Program-made: the position numbers and the translations under genes
Shown: in pieces, positions 39,692-48,133 of the stretch
Numbering within the stretch: position 1 is the first letter of the stretch
Layout of the letters: each line of letters starts with the position of its first letter
The notes under the pieces: model-generated
The model's input: the letters and a program-made list of their open reading frames with translations, nothing else
Database searches by the model: none
Told to the model about the DNA's origin: nothing
DNA from: VRUE01 sp963715625
Lineage (GTDB): Bacteria > Actinomycetota > Thermoleophilia > Solirubrobacterales > 70-9
Direction of reading: 5' to 3'
Assembly: GCA_963715625.1 (NCBI GenBank)
Contig: OY970260.1
Location: 2,170,001 to 2,234,000, forward strand
Length of the DNA: 64,000 nt

Positions 39692-41214
39692 TGGCGGCTG
39701 TCGAAACCCCGATGCAGCGCGAACGGGCGCGGACGATCTATGAGAAGTCGAAGCCCGGTCGGCGCGCCGCGGTGCTGCCTGCCGCCGAAGTCCCCGAGCC
39801 CCCGCTCGAGGAGCTGATCCCGGCCGAGCTGCTGCGCGACGAGCCCCCGCGCCTGCCTGAGGTCGCCGAGCCGGAGATCGTCCGCCACTACAACAAGCTC
39901 TCGCGGCGCAACTTCGACCTCGACACCGGCTTCTACCCGCTCGGCTCCTGCACGATGAAGCACAACCCGCGCTTGAATGAGCGTGTGGCGGCGCTGCCCG
40001 GCCACGCCCGCCTGCACCCTGCGCAGGACCCGAAGCGCGCACAGGGCGCGCTGGAGCTGATGTGGCTTCTGCAGCAGTCCCTCGGCGAGATCTGCGGCCT
40101 GCCCCACGTCAGCCTGCAGCCCTCGGCCGGCTCCCACGGCGAGCTCGCCGGCCTGCTTCTCACCCGTGCCTACCACGCCGACCGCGGCGAGGAGCGGACC
40201 AAGGTCCTCGCCCCCGACACCTCGCACGGGACCAACCCGGCCTCGGTGGCGATGGCCGGCTACGAGGCGGTCAAGGTCGCGACCAACGAGCGCGGCGGGG
40301 TCGAGATGGACGACCTGCGGGCCAGGATCGACGAGGACCCCGGCCAGGTCGCCTGCCTGATGCTGACCAACCCCAACACGCTCGGCCTCTTCGACGAGAA
40401 CATCGCCGAGATCGCGGCGCTGATCCACGGGGCGGGGGGGACGCTCTACTACGACGGCGCCAACCTCAACGCGGTGATGGGGCAGACCCGGCCGGGCGAC
40501 ATGGGCTTCGACATCGTCCACGTCAACCTGCACAAGTCCTTCAGCCAGCCGCACGGCGGCGGCGGCCCGGGTGCCGGCCCGATCGCGGTTTCGGAGCGGA
40601 TCGAGCCCTACCTGCCGCGGCCCCAGGTGGTGCGTCGCGAGAACGACAACGGCCAGGGCCCCTTCTTCGACCTCGATCACGAGCGGCCCAAGTCGATCGG
40701 CCGCCTGCGCGGCTTCCAGGGCAACTTCGGCGTCTTCGTCCGCTCCTACGCCTACATCCTCAGCCTCGGTGCCGACGGCCTCGCCGAGGCCTCCGAGACC
40801 GCGGTGCTGAACGCCAACTACCTGAAGGCCCGCCTCGCCGAGGGGCGTGCCGGCAAGCACCTGCCGGTCGCCTTCGACCGCCACTGCATGCACGAGTTCG
40901 TCCTCTCCGGCAAGCCGATGAAGCGCGAGCTCGGCCTCGCCACCCTCGACCTCGCCAAGCGCCTGCTCGACTTCGGCTTCCACCCGCCGACCGTCTACTT
41001 CCCCCTCCTGGTCGAGGAGGCGCTGATGATCGAGCCGACCGAGACCGAGACCAAGGAGAGCCTCGACGCCTTCGCCGAGGCGATCGAGCAGATCCTCGCC
41101 GAGGCCGAGCAGGACCCTGAGGTCGCCAAAGCCGCGCCCTACACGACCCCGGTGCGCCGCCTCGACGAGGTCAAGGCAACCCGCAAACCGGTCGTCCGCC
41201 AGCCGCTGGACTGA
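39691..41214 (+). CDS. gcvPB: Glycine dehydrogenase (decarboxylating) subunit 2
   Basis: 507 residues. HYNKLSRRNFDLDTGFYPLG, CTMKHNPRLNE, SLQPSAGSHGELAGLLL, DTSHGTNPASVAMAGYEAV and the PLP-binding Lys in VHVNLHKSFSQPHGGGGPGA. It forms the decarboxylating P protein with GcvPA. It closes a four-gene gcv operon, and a strong terminator-like hairpin follows its stop. Confidence 0.96.
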   Translation: MAAVETPMQRERARTIYEKSKPGRRAAVLPAAEVPEPPLEELIPAELLRDEPPRLPEVAEPEIVRHYNKLSRRNFDLDTGFYPLGSCTMKHNPRLNERVAALPGHARLHPAQDPKRAQGALELMWLLQQSLGEICGLPHVSLQPSAGSHGELAGLLLTRAYHADRGEERTKVLAPDTSHGTNPASVAMAGYEAVKVATNERGGVEMDDLRARIDEDPGQVACLMLTNPNTLGLFDENIAEIAALIHGAGGTLYYDGANLNAVMGQTRPGDMGFDIVHVNLHKSFSQPHGGGGPGAGPIAVSERIEPYLPRPQVVRRENDNGQGPFFDLDHERPKSIGRLRGFQGNFGVFVRSYAYILSLGADGLAEASETAVLNANYLKARLAEGRAGKHLPVAFDRHCMHEFVLSGKPMKRELGLATLDLAKRLLDFGFHPPTVYFPLLVEEALMIEPTETETKESLDAFAEAIEQILAEAEQDPEVAKAAPYTTPVRRLDEVKATRKPVVRQPLD

Positions 41215-41217
41215 TGC

Positions 41218-41262
41218 CACGTTGCCAGCGTGTGGTTTCACACGCTGGCAACGTGCCTTTTT
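41218..41262 (+). terminator. Rho-independent terminator after gcvPB
   Basis: A perfect 17-bp stem (CACGTTGCCAGCGTGTG and complement), a 4-base loop GTTT, then CCTTTTT. It starts three bases after the gcvPB stop and fits a terminator of the gcv operon. It may have originated as one of the palindromic elements. Confidence 0.85.
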
Positions 41263-41283
41263 CTACGCTGGCGGCGTGGAAGA

Positions 41284-41304
41284 TGGCACGCCGTCAGCGT
41301 GCCA
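41284..41304. repeat. Short palindrome downstream of the gcv terminator
   Basis: TGGCACGC and GCGTGCCA around CGTCA. It is a perfect 8-bp stem that shares GGCACG-type sequence with the terminator beside it. Confidence 0.7.
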
Positions 41305-41310
41305 TAGCCA

Positions 41311-41428
41311 ATGCTCGCCGGGGTGAGGTCCTTGCTCGACGCGCTCGACCCGCCCTTGCACTTCGAGGCTGGTCGACCCTCTCTTCGCGCGCTGGGTCGT
41401 CGCCGGGCGCCGCTGGACGCTCGAGTAG
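41311..41428 (+). pseudogene. Possible remnant of the 3' end of a gene
   Basis: Two short stretches read like protein in different frames: VRSLLDALDPPLHFEA, then RLVDPLFARWVVAGRRWTLE-like text (VDPLFARWVVAGRRWTLE) ending in TAG at 41426-41428. They could be the decayed C-terminus of a lost gene between the convergent gcv and ligD genes. I cannot name the family and the support is weak. Confidence 0.3.
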
Positions 41429-41436
41429 GGGGCTCC

Positions 41437-42354
41437 TCACAGCTCCGGCAGCTCCTGCTTCAGCTCCAGCGCCGGGGCGAAGAGGTCGCCGTGCCTCTCC
41501 ACGCGCTTCAGCACCTCGCCGGCCTCGAAGACGAGCGAGCCGGCGTCGTCGCGCTCGACCGCACGCTCAAGCTCCTCCCAGGTCACCGGGGTCGACACCG
41601 TGGGGCGTTCGCGGGCGCGCAGCGAGTAGACGGCGATCGTCGTTTTGCGTTCGTTGTTCTGGTACCAGTCGATGAAGACCTTGCCCTCGCGCAGGGTCTT
41701 CTTCCCCATCTTCGCGATCACCTCGTCGGGTGACTGCTTGGCCAGCAGCTGGGCGATCGCCTGGGCGAAGGGTCGCGTCTCCTCATAGCTCGTCTTGGTG
41801 TTCAGCGGGACGTAGACCTGCAGGCCCTTCGAGCCCGAGGTCTTGACGAAGCTCTCGAGGCCGACGTGGCCCATCAGCTCGCGCAGGCGCAGCGCCACCC
41901 GGCCGCAGGCGAGCACTTCGGCCGGCGGCCCGGGGTCGAGGTCGAAGGCGAGCACGGTCGGCTGCTCGTGCTTGCGGCCCAGGGAGAGGGAGGGGTGCAG
42001 CTCGATCGCCGCCAGCTGGGCCATCCAGACCAGGGTCGCCCGGTCTTCGCAGACGCAGTAGTCGATGTAGCCGGCGTGGGGGCCGGCCAGCACCCGCGTC
42101 GTCTGCACCCACTCCGGCCGGTGCTTGGGACAGCGCTTCTCGAAGAAGGCCGCGTCTGTGTCGTCGACCCCTTCGGGGAAGCGGCGCAGGGTCACCGCCC
42201 GCCCGGCCAGATGGGGCACGATCGCCGGCGCGACCTTGGCGTAGTAGTCGACCACCTCGCCCTTGCTGAAGCCGGCAGCGGGATAGAGAACCTTGTCGAG
42301 GTTGGTGAGCTTCAGCTCACGCCCGTTGACCTCGACCTGCTGGCTCGTGGCCAC
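41437..42354 (-). CDS. LigD-type DNA polymerase/primase domain protein (NHEJ), stand-alone
   Basis: 305 residues from GTG 42354. Landmarks of the archaeo-eukaryotic primase-like LigD Pol domain: LTNLDKVLYPAAGFSKGEVV, YIDYCVCEDRATLVWMAQLA, AIELHPSLS, the metal-binding FDLDPG, KTSGSKGLQVYVPL and FIDWYQNNERKTTIAVYSLR. It fills gaps with ribonucleotides during bacterial non-homologous end joining. There is no ligase or nuclease domain in this protein; the ligase must be elsewhere. It lies three bases after ku, in the same direction. Confidence 0.93.
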   Translation of the reverse strand: MATSQQVEVNGRELKLTNLDKVLYPAAGFSKGEVVDYYAKVAPAIVPHLAGRAVTLRRFPEGVDDTDAAFFEKRCPKHRPEWVQTTRVLAGPHAGYIDYCVCEDRATLVWMAQLAAIELHPSLSLGRKHEQPTVLAFDLDPGPPAEVLACGRVALRLRELMGHVGLESFVKTSGSKGLQVYVPLNTKTSYEETRPFAQAIAQLLAKQSPDEVIAKMGKKTLREGKVFIDWYQNNERKTTIAVYSLRARERPTVSTPVTWEELERAVERDDAGSLVFEAGEVLKRVERHGDLFAPALELKQELPEL

Positions 42355-42357
42355 GAG

Positions 42358-43236
42358 CTATTTGGAGGATTTCGCTTTGGCGCGCGCGCCGGAGCGTTTC
42401 TTCGCTGGGGCTTTCTTGGCCTTGGCCTTCGTCGCCGGCTTGCCGGCGCGCTTGCCCTGCACGGCGGCGATGCTCTGCTCCAGCGCCGCCATCAGGTCCG
42501 GAGCCTTGGTCGCCTCGGGCTCGGCGGCCTCGGGGGTGACGATCTCCTTGCCTTCGGCCTTGCGTTCGATCAGCGCCATCAGTTCCTCGCGGTACTCGTC
42601 GCGGTAGGCGGTGGGCTCGAACTTGCTGGTCAGCGAGTCGATCAGCTGCTCGGCCATCTCGATCTCCTTCTTCGCCACCTTCGGCCGCTCGGCCGGCAGC
42701 ACGTCCTCGAGCTCGGCGGGCGGCACCACCTCGTCGGCGAAGCGCATCGTGGTCAGGGTGAGAACCCCACCGTCGGTGCGCAGCGCCGCCAGGTGCTCCT
42801 TGTTGCGGAAGACGAAGCGGGCGATCGCCACCTTGCCCGAGCCCTCCATCGCGCTGGCGAGCAGCGAGTAGGCCTTCTCGGCGCCGTCGGCGGGCCCGAG
42901 GTAATAGGGGCTGTCGAAGTAGATCGGGTCGATCTCGGCGATGTCGACGAAGTCCTGCACCTCGATCGCCCGCGACTTCTTCGGCGAGAGGGCGGCGATC
43001 TCGTCCTTGGAGATCGGCACGTAGTTGCCGGCGGTGATCTCGAAGGCCTTCTGGATCTTCTCGTAGGGGACCTCTTCGTCGGTCCCTTCGGCGACGCGGC
43101 GGTGGCGGATGCGGGCCCCGTCGGACTCGCGGATCTCGCGCAGGGAGATGCCCCGCCGGGCCACGGCGCTGTACAGCTTGACGGGCACGTTCAGCAGCCC
43201 GAAGCTGATCGAGCCGCTCCAGATCGCTCTAGCCAT
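42358..43236 (-). CDS. ku: DNA end-binding protein Ku
   Basis: 292 residues from ATG 43236. ARAIWSGSISFGLLNVPVKL is the hallmark start. YEKIQKAFEITAGNYVPISK, EVQDFVDIAEIDPIYFDSPY, LALRTDGGVLTLTTMRFADE-type core and EMAEQLIDSLTSKFEPTAYR follow. The Lys/Ala-rich C-terminal tail (KAKAKKAPAKKRSGARAKAK) is common in actinobacterial Ku and helps DNA binding. It forms a homodimeric ring on DNA ends and recruits LigD activities; the polymerase gene is next. Confidence 0.96.
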   Translation of the reverse strand: MARAIWSGSISFGLLNVPVKLYSAVARRGISLREIRESDGARIRHRRVAEGTDEEVPYEKIQKAFEITAGNYVPISKDEIAALSPKKSRAIEVQDFVDIAEIDPIYFDSPYYLGPADGAEKAYSLLASAMEGSGKVAIARFVFRNKEHLAALRTDGGVLTLTTMRFADEVVPPAELEDVLPAERPKVAKKEIEMAEQLIDSLTSKFEPTAYRDEYREELMALIERKAEGKEIVTPEAAEPEATKAPDLMAALEQSIAAVQGKRAGKPATKAKAKKAPAKKRSGARAKAKSSK

Positions 43237-43308
43237 CGCCGTTCACCTACCCGATTGTTCCAGCCGCTCACCTGAAGCCGCAATCGCTGCGCCCCGCCGG
43301 GAGTCATC

Positions 43309-43989
43309 TTGCGACTGCGCGATCATGCGGCGGTGCTGTTCGAGTTGCGGGACGTCAGCTTGACTCGCGGTGAGCGCCGGGTCCTCGACTCGGTCGGTGC
43401 CGCCATCCCGGCCGGGGTGACGGTGATCGTCGGGCCCTCCGGCGCTGGCAAGTCGACCCTGCTGCGCCTGCTCAACAGGCTCGCCGACCCGGACACCGGG
43501 ACTATCGCCTACCGCGACCGCCCGCTCGACTCCTACGACCCGCTGGCGCTGCGCCGCGAGGTCTCGCTGGTGCCGCAGCTGCCGGCGCTGCTGGAGGGCA
43601 CGGTCGGGTCGAACATCGCCTATGCCGCGAAGCTCGCCGGCAAGCCCGCCGACGCGCAGCGCTGCCTGTGCCTCGCCGGCCTCGACCCGAGCTTCGCCGG
43701 GCGCGACGTCGCCAAGCTTTCGGTCGGCGAGCAGCAGCGGGCGATGCTGGCCCGGGCGCTCGCTCAGGAACCGGCGGTGCTGCTGCTCGACGAGCCGACC
43801 TCGGCGCTCGACCACGCGGCCCGCGACGCGATCGAGGCGACGCTGGCCGAGCTGCGCCGCGAGCTGGAGATCTCGATCGTCCTGGTCAGCCACGACCCCG
43901 AGCAGGCGCGGCGGCTCGGCGAGTGGGTGGTGCGGATGGAGGACGGCAGGGTGACCGGCGCCGGGCCCCTGGCAAAGGTCCTCGCATGA
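43309..43989 (+). CDS. ABC transporter ATPase, FetA-like
   Basis: 226 residues from TTG 43309, or 218 from GTG 43333, which begins cleanly at VLFELRDVSLTRGERR. Walker A IVGPSGAGKSTLLRLLN, Q-loop LVPQLPALLEGTV, signature LSVGEQQRAMLARAL, Walker B AVLLLDEPTSALDHA, switch VSHD. The next gene encodes a FetB/UPF0014 permease, so the pair probably forms an exporter. In Escherichia coli FetAB exports iron and protects from oxidative stress; the substrate here is inferred by that homology only. A palindrome separates it from the permease. Confidence 0.82.
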   Translation: MRLRDHAAVLFELRDVSLTRGERRVLDSVGAAIPAGVTVIVGPSGAGKSTLLRLLNRLADPDTGTIAYRDRPLDSYDPLALRREVSLVPQLPALLEGTVGSNIAYAAKLAGKPADAQRCLCLAGLDPSFAGRDVAKLSVGEQQRAMLARALAQEPAVLLLDEPTSALDHAARDAIEATLAELRRELEISIVLVSHDPEQARRLGEWVVRMEDGRVTGAGPLAKVLA

Positions 43990-43990
43990 T

Positions 43991-44039
43991 CTTCCGGTGC
44001 GCTTTATGCCACCCATGCCCATATAAAGCGCACCGGAAG
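43991..44039. repeat. Family C palindrome, copy 2 (between ATPase and permease genes)
   Basis: CTTCCGGTGCGCTTTAT and ATAAAGCGCACCGGAAG pair perfectly around GCCACCCATGCCCAT. Loop and arms match copies at 32494 and 55214. It begins right after the ATPase stop. Confidence 0.93.
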
Positions 44040-44050
44040 GAGAGTTTCCT

Positions 44051-44824
44051 GTGAGCACCTCGATCCACGTCTCCCTCGGGCAGGTGGCGGCCTCCCTCGT
44101 CCTGGTGGCCCTCGCCGCCGCCGTCTCCTTCTGGCGCAAGGCCGACCTCGAGCGAGACATCGGCATCGCCACGCTGCGCTCCTTCGTCCAGCTCACCGCG
44201 ATCGGCTACGCGATCACGCTGATCTTCGAAGCCGACACGCTCTGGCTCGTCCTCGGCCTGCTCGTCGTGATGGTCGTCTTCGGCGCGCTCACCGCCCGCA
44301 GCCGCGCGAAGAAGGTGCCGAGCGCCTTCTGGCCGTTGCTGATCGCGCTCGCGACCGCAGGCGCGATGACCCTCGGTCTCCTCGTCGCCCTCGGCGTCTT
44401 CGAAGCGACGGCGCGCTACCTCGTCCCGGTCGGCGGCATGGTGATCGGCAACGCGATGACCGCCTCGGCCGTGGCGCTCGATCGCCTCGGCGACGAGATG
44501 GCGGACTCGCGCGCCCGGATCGAGGCGACCCTCTCGCTCGGCGCGACCGCCACCGAAGCGGCGGCGCCCTTCGTCCGTCGCGCCCTGCGCTCGGGGATGA
44601 TCACCCTGGTCGACTCGACCAAGACCACCGGCCTGATCTTCTTCCCCGGCACGATGGTCGGCATGCTGCTCGCCGGCGCCGAGCCGACCAACGCCGTCCG
44701 CCTGCAGCTGATCCTCCTCTACGCCCTGCTGGGCAGCGTCGCGATCGCCGCCCTCGTCGCCACCGCGCTCGCGTACCGCAACTTCTTCACCCCGGCGCAA
44801 CAGCTCCTAGACTCGGCTGAGTGA
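44051..44824 (+). CDS. FetB-like ABC permease (UPF0014 family)
   Basis: 257 residues from GTG 44051. About seven membrane helices. FVQLTAIGYAITLIFEADTL, VPVGGMVIGNAMTASAVALD and LRSGMITLVDSTKTTGLIFF with PGTMVGMLLAGAEP are the conserved UPF0014/FetB blocks. It works with the upstream ATPase. The GTG of the MFS gene overlaps its stop. Confidence 0.88.
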   Translation: MSTSIHVSLGQVAASLVLVALAAAVSFWRKADLERDIGIATLRSFVQLTAIGYAITLIFEADTLWLVLGLLVVMVVFGALTARSRAKKVPSAFWPLLIALATAGAMTLGLLVALGVFEATARYLVPVGGMVIGNAMTASAVALDRLGDEMADSRARIEATLSLGATATEAAAPFVRRALRSGMITLVDSTKTTGLIFFPGTMVGMLLAGAEPTNAVRLQLILLYALLGSVAIAALVATALAYRNFFTPAQQLLDSAE

Positions 44825-46318
44825 ACCGCCAACAGCGGCTGACGCTGGTCGCGACGATCCTCGGCTCGACGGTCGTCTTCCTCGACTCGACCGTGGTCAA
44901 CGTGGCGCTGCCGGCGATCGCCGACGGGCTCGACGCGGGGCTGGCGGGCCAGCAGTGGGTGGTCGAGGCCTACATGCTGACCCTGGTCGCGCTGCTCCTG
45001 GTCGGCGGCTCGCTTGGCGACCAGTTCGGGCGGCGGCGGATGTTCGTCATCGGCCTCGTCGCCTTCGGCGCCACCTCGGCGCTCTGCGCGGTCGCGCCCA
45101 CGGTCGAGTTCCTGATCGGCGCCCGCGCCCTGCAGGGAGTGGCCGGCGCCCTGCTCGTTCCCGGCTCGCTGGCGATCGTCGCCGCCACCTTCGAGGGCGC
45201 GGCGCGCGGCAAGGCGGTGGGGACGTGGACCGCCTGGACCGGGATCGCGACGGTGCTCGGCCCGGCGGGGGGAGGGGCGCTGATCGGCCTCACCTCGTGG
45301 CGGGCGATCTTCTGGGTCAACCTGCCGCTGATCGCGGTCACCGTGGCGCTGACGATGCACTCGGTGCGCGAGAGCCGCGACCCCGACGCGTTCCGGGGGA
45401 TCGACTGGCTCGGAATCGGGCTCTCGGCGGCCGGCCTCGGCGGCCCGGTCTTCGCCCTGATCGAGCAGCCGGCGCGGGGCTGGGCAAATCCGGTCGTCTG
45501 GGTCCCCCTCCTCGCCGGCATCGCCTGCTTCGCGCTCTTCGTCATGCACGAGGCCCGAGCCCGCCACCCGATGCTCGACCTCGGCCTCTTCAGGATCCGC
45601 AACTTCGCCGTCGCCAACCTGACCACGCTGACCGCCTACGCCGGGCTGATCGGCGGGCTCTTCTTCGTCGGCCTCTTCCTCCAGCAGGTGGCCGGCTACT
45701 CGGCCCTGGAGGCAGGGCTGGCGACGACGCCGATCTCGCTGATCCTCTTCTTCCTCTCGCCCCGCTGGGGCAGGCTAGCCTCGGGCACCGGCCCGCGCCT
45801 GCCGATGACGCTCGGCCCGATCGTCGGCGGCATCGGCCTGCTGCTCCTGCTCCGCGTCGGCAGCGACGCGGCCTACGTCACCGATGTGCTGCCCGCGATC
45901 TTCGTCTTCGGCCTCGGCCTCTCCGCCACGGTCGCGCCGCTGACCGCGACCGTCCTCGAACTCGGTCGACGAGCGCCACGTCGGCATCGCCTCCGGCGTC
46001 AACAACGGCATCTCGCGGGTCGCCGGCCTGCTCGCGATAGCCGTCCTCGGCGCCGTCATCTCGGCCCGCTTCACCGCCATCGCGGGCGACGTCGCCGGCG
46101 GCCCCCTGACCGCGAACGCAGCCGCCGCCTCCACCTCCGCCTTCCACCTCGGCATCGCCATCGCCGGCCTACTGATGATCGCCGGCGGCCTCGTCTCCGC
46201 CCTCGGCATCGAGAACCCCCGCCGCGAGTCAGAAGCTTTCCCCACCCGCGGTGCCGCTGCGGCCGGCGAGTGCGGCCACAGCTCCGACGCCGACCGCGCA
46301 TCGCCGGAGCTCGCCTGA
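44821..46318 (+). CDS. MFS drug/proton antiporter (DHA2, 14-TM type), with a single-base frame break
   Basis: Starts at GTG 44821. LGSTVVFLDSTVVNVALPAI is motif D1 and GGSLGDQFGRRRMFVIGL is motif A of the DHA2 family; motif C-like GPAGGGALIGLTSWRAIFWV follows. At 45958 an extra G breaks the frame: skipping it gives TATVLNSVDERHVGIASGVN and the expected last helices to TGA 46316-46318, 498 residues in total. Read without the skip, the frame becomes Arg-rich and is not real. Substrate unknown; the family exports lipophilic drugs or metabolites. Confidence 0.83.
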
Positions 46319-46360
46319 GCCCAGGGGGTGGGGTGCCTTCGAACCTGGCGGGTGCTCAAA

Positions 46361-46408
<48 letters not shown>

Positions 46409-46419
46409 TTTCACGAAAG

Positions 46420-46441
46420 CCCCGCAAATACGGGGTTTTCT
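46420..46441 (+). terminator. Short terminator after the tRNA fragment
   Basis: CCCCG-CAAATA-CGGGG followed by TTTTCT. This is the usual kind of tRNA-gene terminator. The IS66-family element is inserted at its end, with GGTTTTC as part of the target duplication. Confidence 0.7.
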
Positions 46442-48008
46442 GTAAGCGTTCAGTTCCCCGTTTACGCGGGCGCGACCTCGGCGATGACCGGCGGGGAGCT
46501 GTGGCCTCAGGCAAGCAGGGGAGCGGGATCGCCGCGAACCCGAGCGCTGAGCACGTCGGCCAGATAGGCGAAGAGCGAGCGGCTCTGCAGCCGGCATGTG
46601 ACTGAGGCGGAGAGCAACCTCTGGGTCGTGCGCTCGCCCCGTTCGGACTGGCTGCCGAGCGAGAGCTTGCGGTAAATGACCGGGCCGCGCAGGGCGCGCT
46701 CGGCGACGTTGTTGGTCGGCTCCACGCCATCGACCTCGACGAAGGTCCAAAGCGCCGGCCAGACCTTGAGCAGGTTCTTGGAGATGCCCCAGGTGAGCTT
46801 GTTGGGGCGGCCCACCGAGCCACGCTTGAGTAGCGCCTTCAGCTCTCGCCGAAGTGGAGCCACCTCTCGCTTCAACCGGCGGCGGTCGCCGTGCCCTTGG
46901 AAGTCCTCCCAGGCCGAGAACAAGCGCCGGGCGATCTCAAGGCCCGCTTCCCCGAACTCCTTCTGGGCGGCGAGGCCTTCGGAGTGGGCGGTGAGAATCC
47001 CTGATCAGGTGCGACCAGCAGACCTGGCGCTTGGCGGGGTCAAAGCCCCGGTAGGCCCACCAGCGATCGGAGCCGACGATGCCGCAAAAGTCCTCGCCGA
47101 GCAGGGCCGCCACCTCACGCTCGTGGCGGTCGGGGGCGATGCGGAAGACGGCTGCCGTGGGGATGACGGCGCCCCACAGGGCGCGCTTGGCGCCGCGCAG
47201 CTTCCAGCCTGTCTCATCGACGTTCAGCGCCGGCGCGCTGCGAACCTGGGCAAGCAGGTCCTCGTAGGGCTCGGCCAGCGCCTGCCCGGCGCGGGCGAGG
47301 ATCGCGTCCACCGTGCCGCTCGCGAGCCTTGCGCCGAACAGCTCTGCGGCCAGCTCAACCGTGTCGCGCCGGGAGACGCGGTTCCTCACCGCAAGTGTCG
47401 CCACCGCGGCTTCGAGGCGAGGCCCGAAGGCGCCGGCGGGCACATCAGCCGGCAACTCGGCGCGGGTCGCCTTCCCGCAGTCCGGGCAGCGGTGGCGATG
47501 CAGGCGATGCTCGGTGACTTCGACGGCGATCTCGGGCAGCTCTGTGACCTGGTGGCGGGCCGGTGTGCCCACCCCCTCGGCATTGCCCTCCTCGAAGCGG
47601 TGCCCGCAGCCGCAGCGCTGCGGGCGATGGTCCACCACCCGATCGACGGCCTCCGCCGGCAACAGCTTTCGCCCCTTGCCCCGGTGCCCGGGCTGAGCGC
47701 CCTGCGAGCGCCCGGAGGGATCGGGCCGCTTGCGCTGCGGGGCGCCTGGCGGGTCCTGGCTGGGCGGCACAGAAGAGTTCTGCGAGTTGCGGTTGAGGCG
47801 CCGCTCCAGCTCGGCGATCCGCTTCTCGTGTTTGGCGGCCTGCTCGGCGACCTGCTTGGTCAGCTGCTGGATCTGTTCGTCCATCCGGAGCAGCACCGCG
47901 ACAACGGTCTCGCGACCCTGGTCATAGATCGCCTCGGCCTCGGCGCGCTCCACGCCAAAGGGATTCGCCAGGCAGCGGTTATGTCCCCCTACCCGACTGA
48001 ACGCTTAC
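46442..48008. mobile_element. Compact IS66-family insertion sequence with target-site duplication
   Basis: Terminal inverted repeats GTAAGCGTTCAGT (46442-46454) and ACTGAACGCTTAC (47996-48008) are perfect over 13 bases; GTAAGCG is the usual IS66 end. The flanks are GGTTTTCT on the left and GGTTTTCG on the right, an 8-base duplication with one change, the length IS66 makes. At 1567 bases it carries only a tnpC-like transposase on the minus strand, without tnpA/tnpB, as in the short ISBst12-like branch. Confidence 0.93.
46507..47953 (-). pseudogene. IS66-family transposase (TnpC type), broken by a frameshift
   Basis: N-terminal part (47953-46997): helical QQLTKQVAEQAAKHEKRIAE, NSQNSSVPPSQDPP, zinc-finger region CGCGHRF/HRCPDCGK, then the catalytic region NVDETGWKLRGAKRALWG and IVGSDRWWAYRGFDPAKRQV with CWSHLIRD. 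There an extra base near 46996 shifts the frame; skipping it gives RDLTAHSEGLAAQKEFGEAG. The C-terminal part (to 46507) has DGVEPTNNVAERALRGPVIY, containing the last catalytic Glu. So the DDE residues are all present but split. Real decay or sequencing error are both possible. Confidence 0.88.
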
Positions 48009-48055
48009 GGTTTTCGTCTTTCTGGGAGCGCAGACAAAGGGGTTCAAAATGGCCA

Positions 48056-48079
48056 TGGGGCAACGCCTGGGGCAACATG
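48056..48079 (+). repeat. Island-edge direct repeat, left copy
   Basis: TGGGGCAAC-GCC-TGGGGCAAC followed by ATG. The same 24-base arrangement, with one base changed, occurs at 53269-53292 on the other side of the accessory genes. The 12-base spacing could be integrase arm-type sites. It can also be read as the peptide WGNAWGNM, so a shared coding remnant is possible. Confidence 0.6.
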
Positions 48080-48133
48080 AGCTTCGAGAGAGGTGGGTCA
48101 ACGTGTTGCTTCGTACGGCAACGCGGCGGGCGT

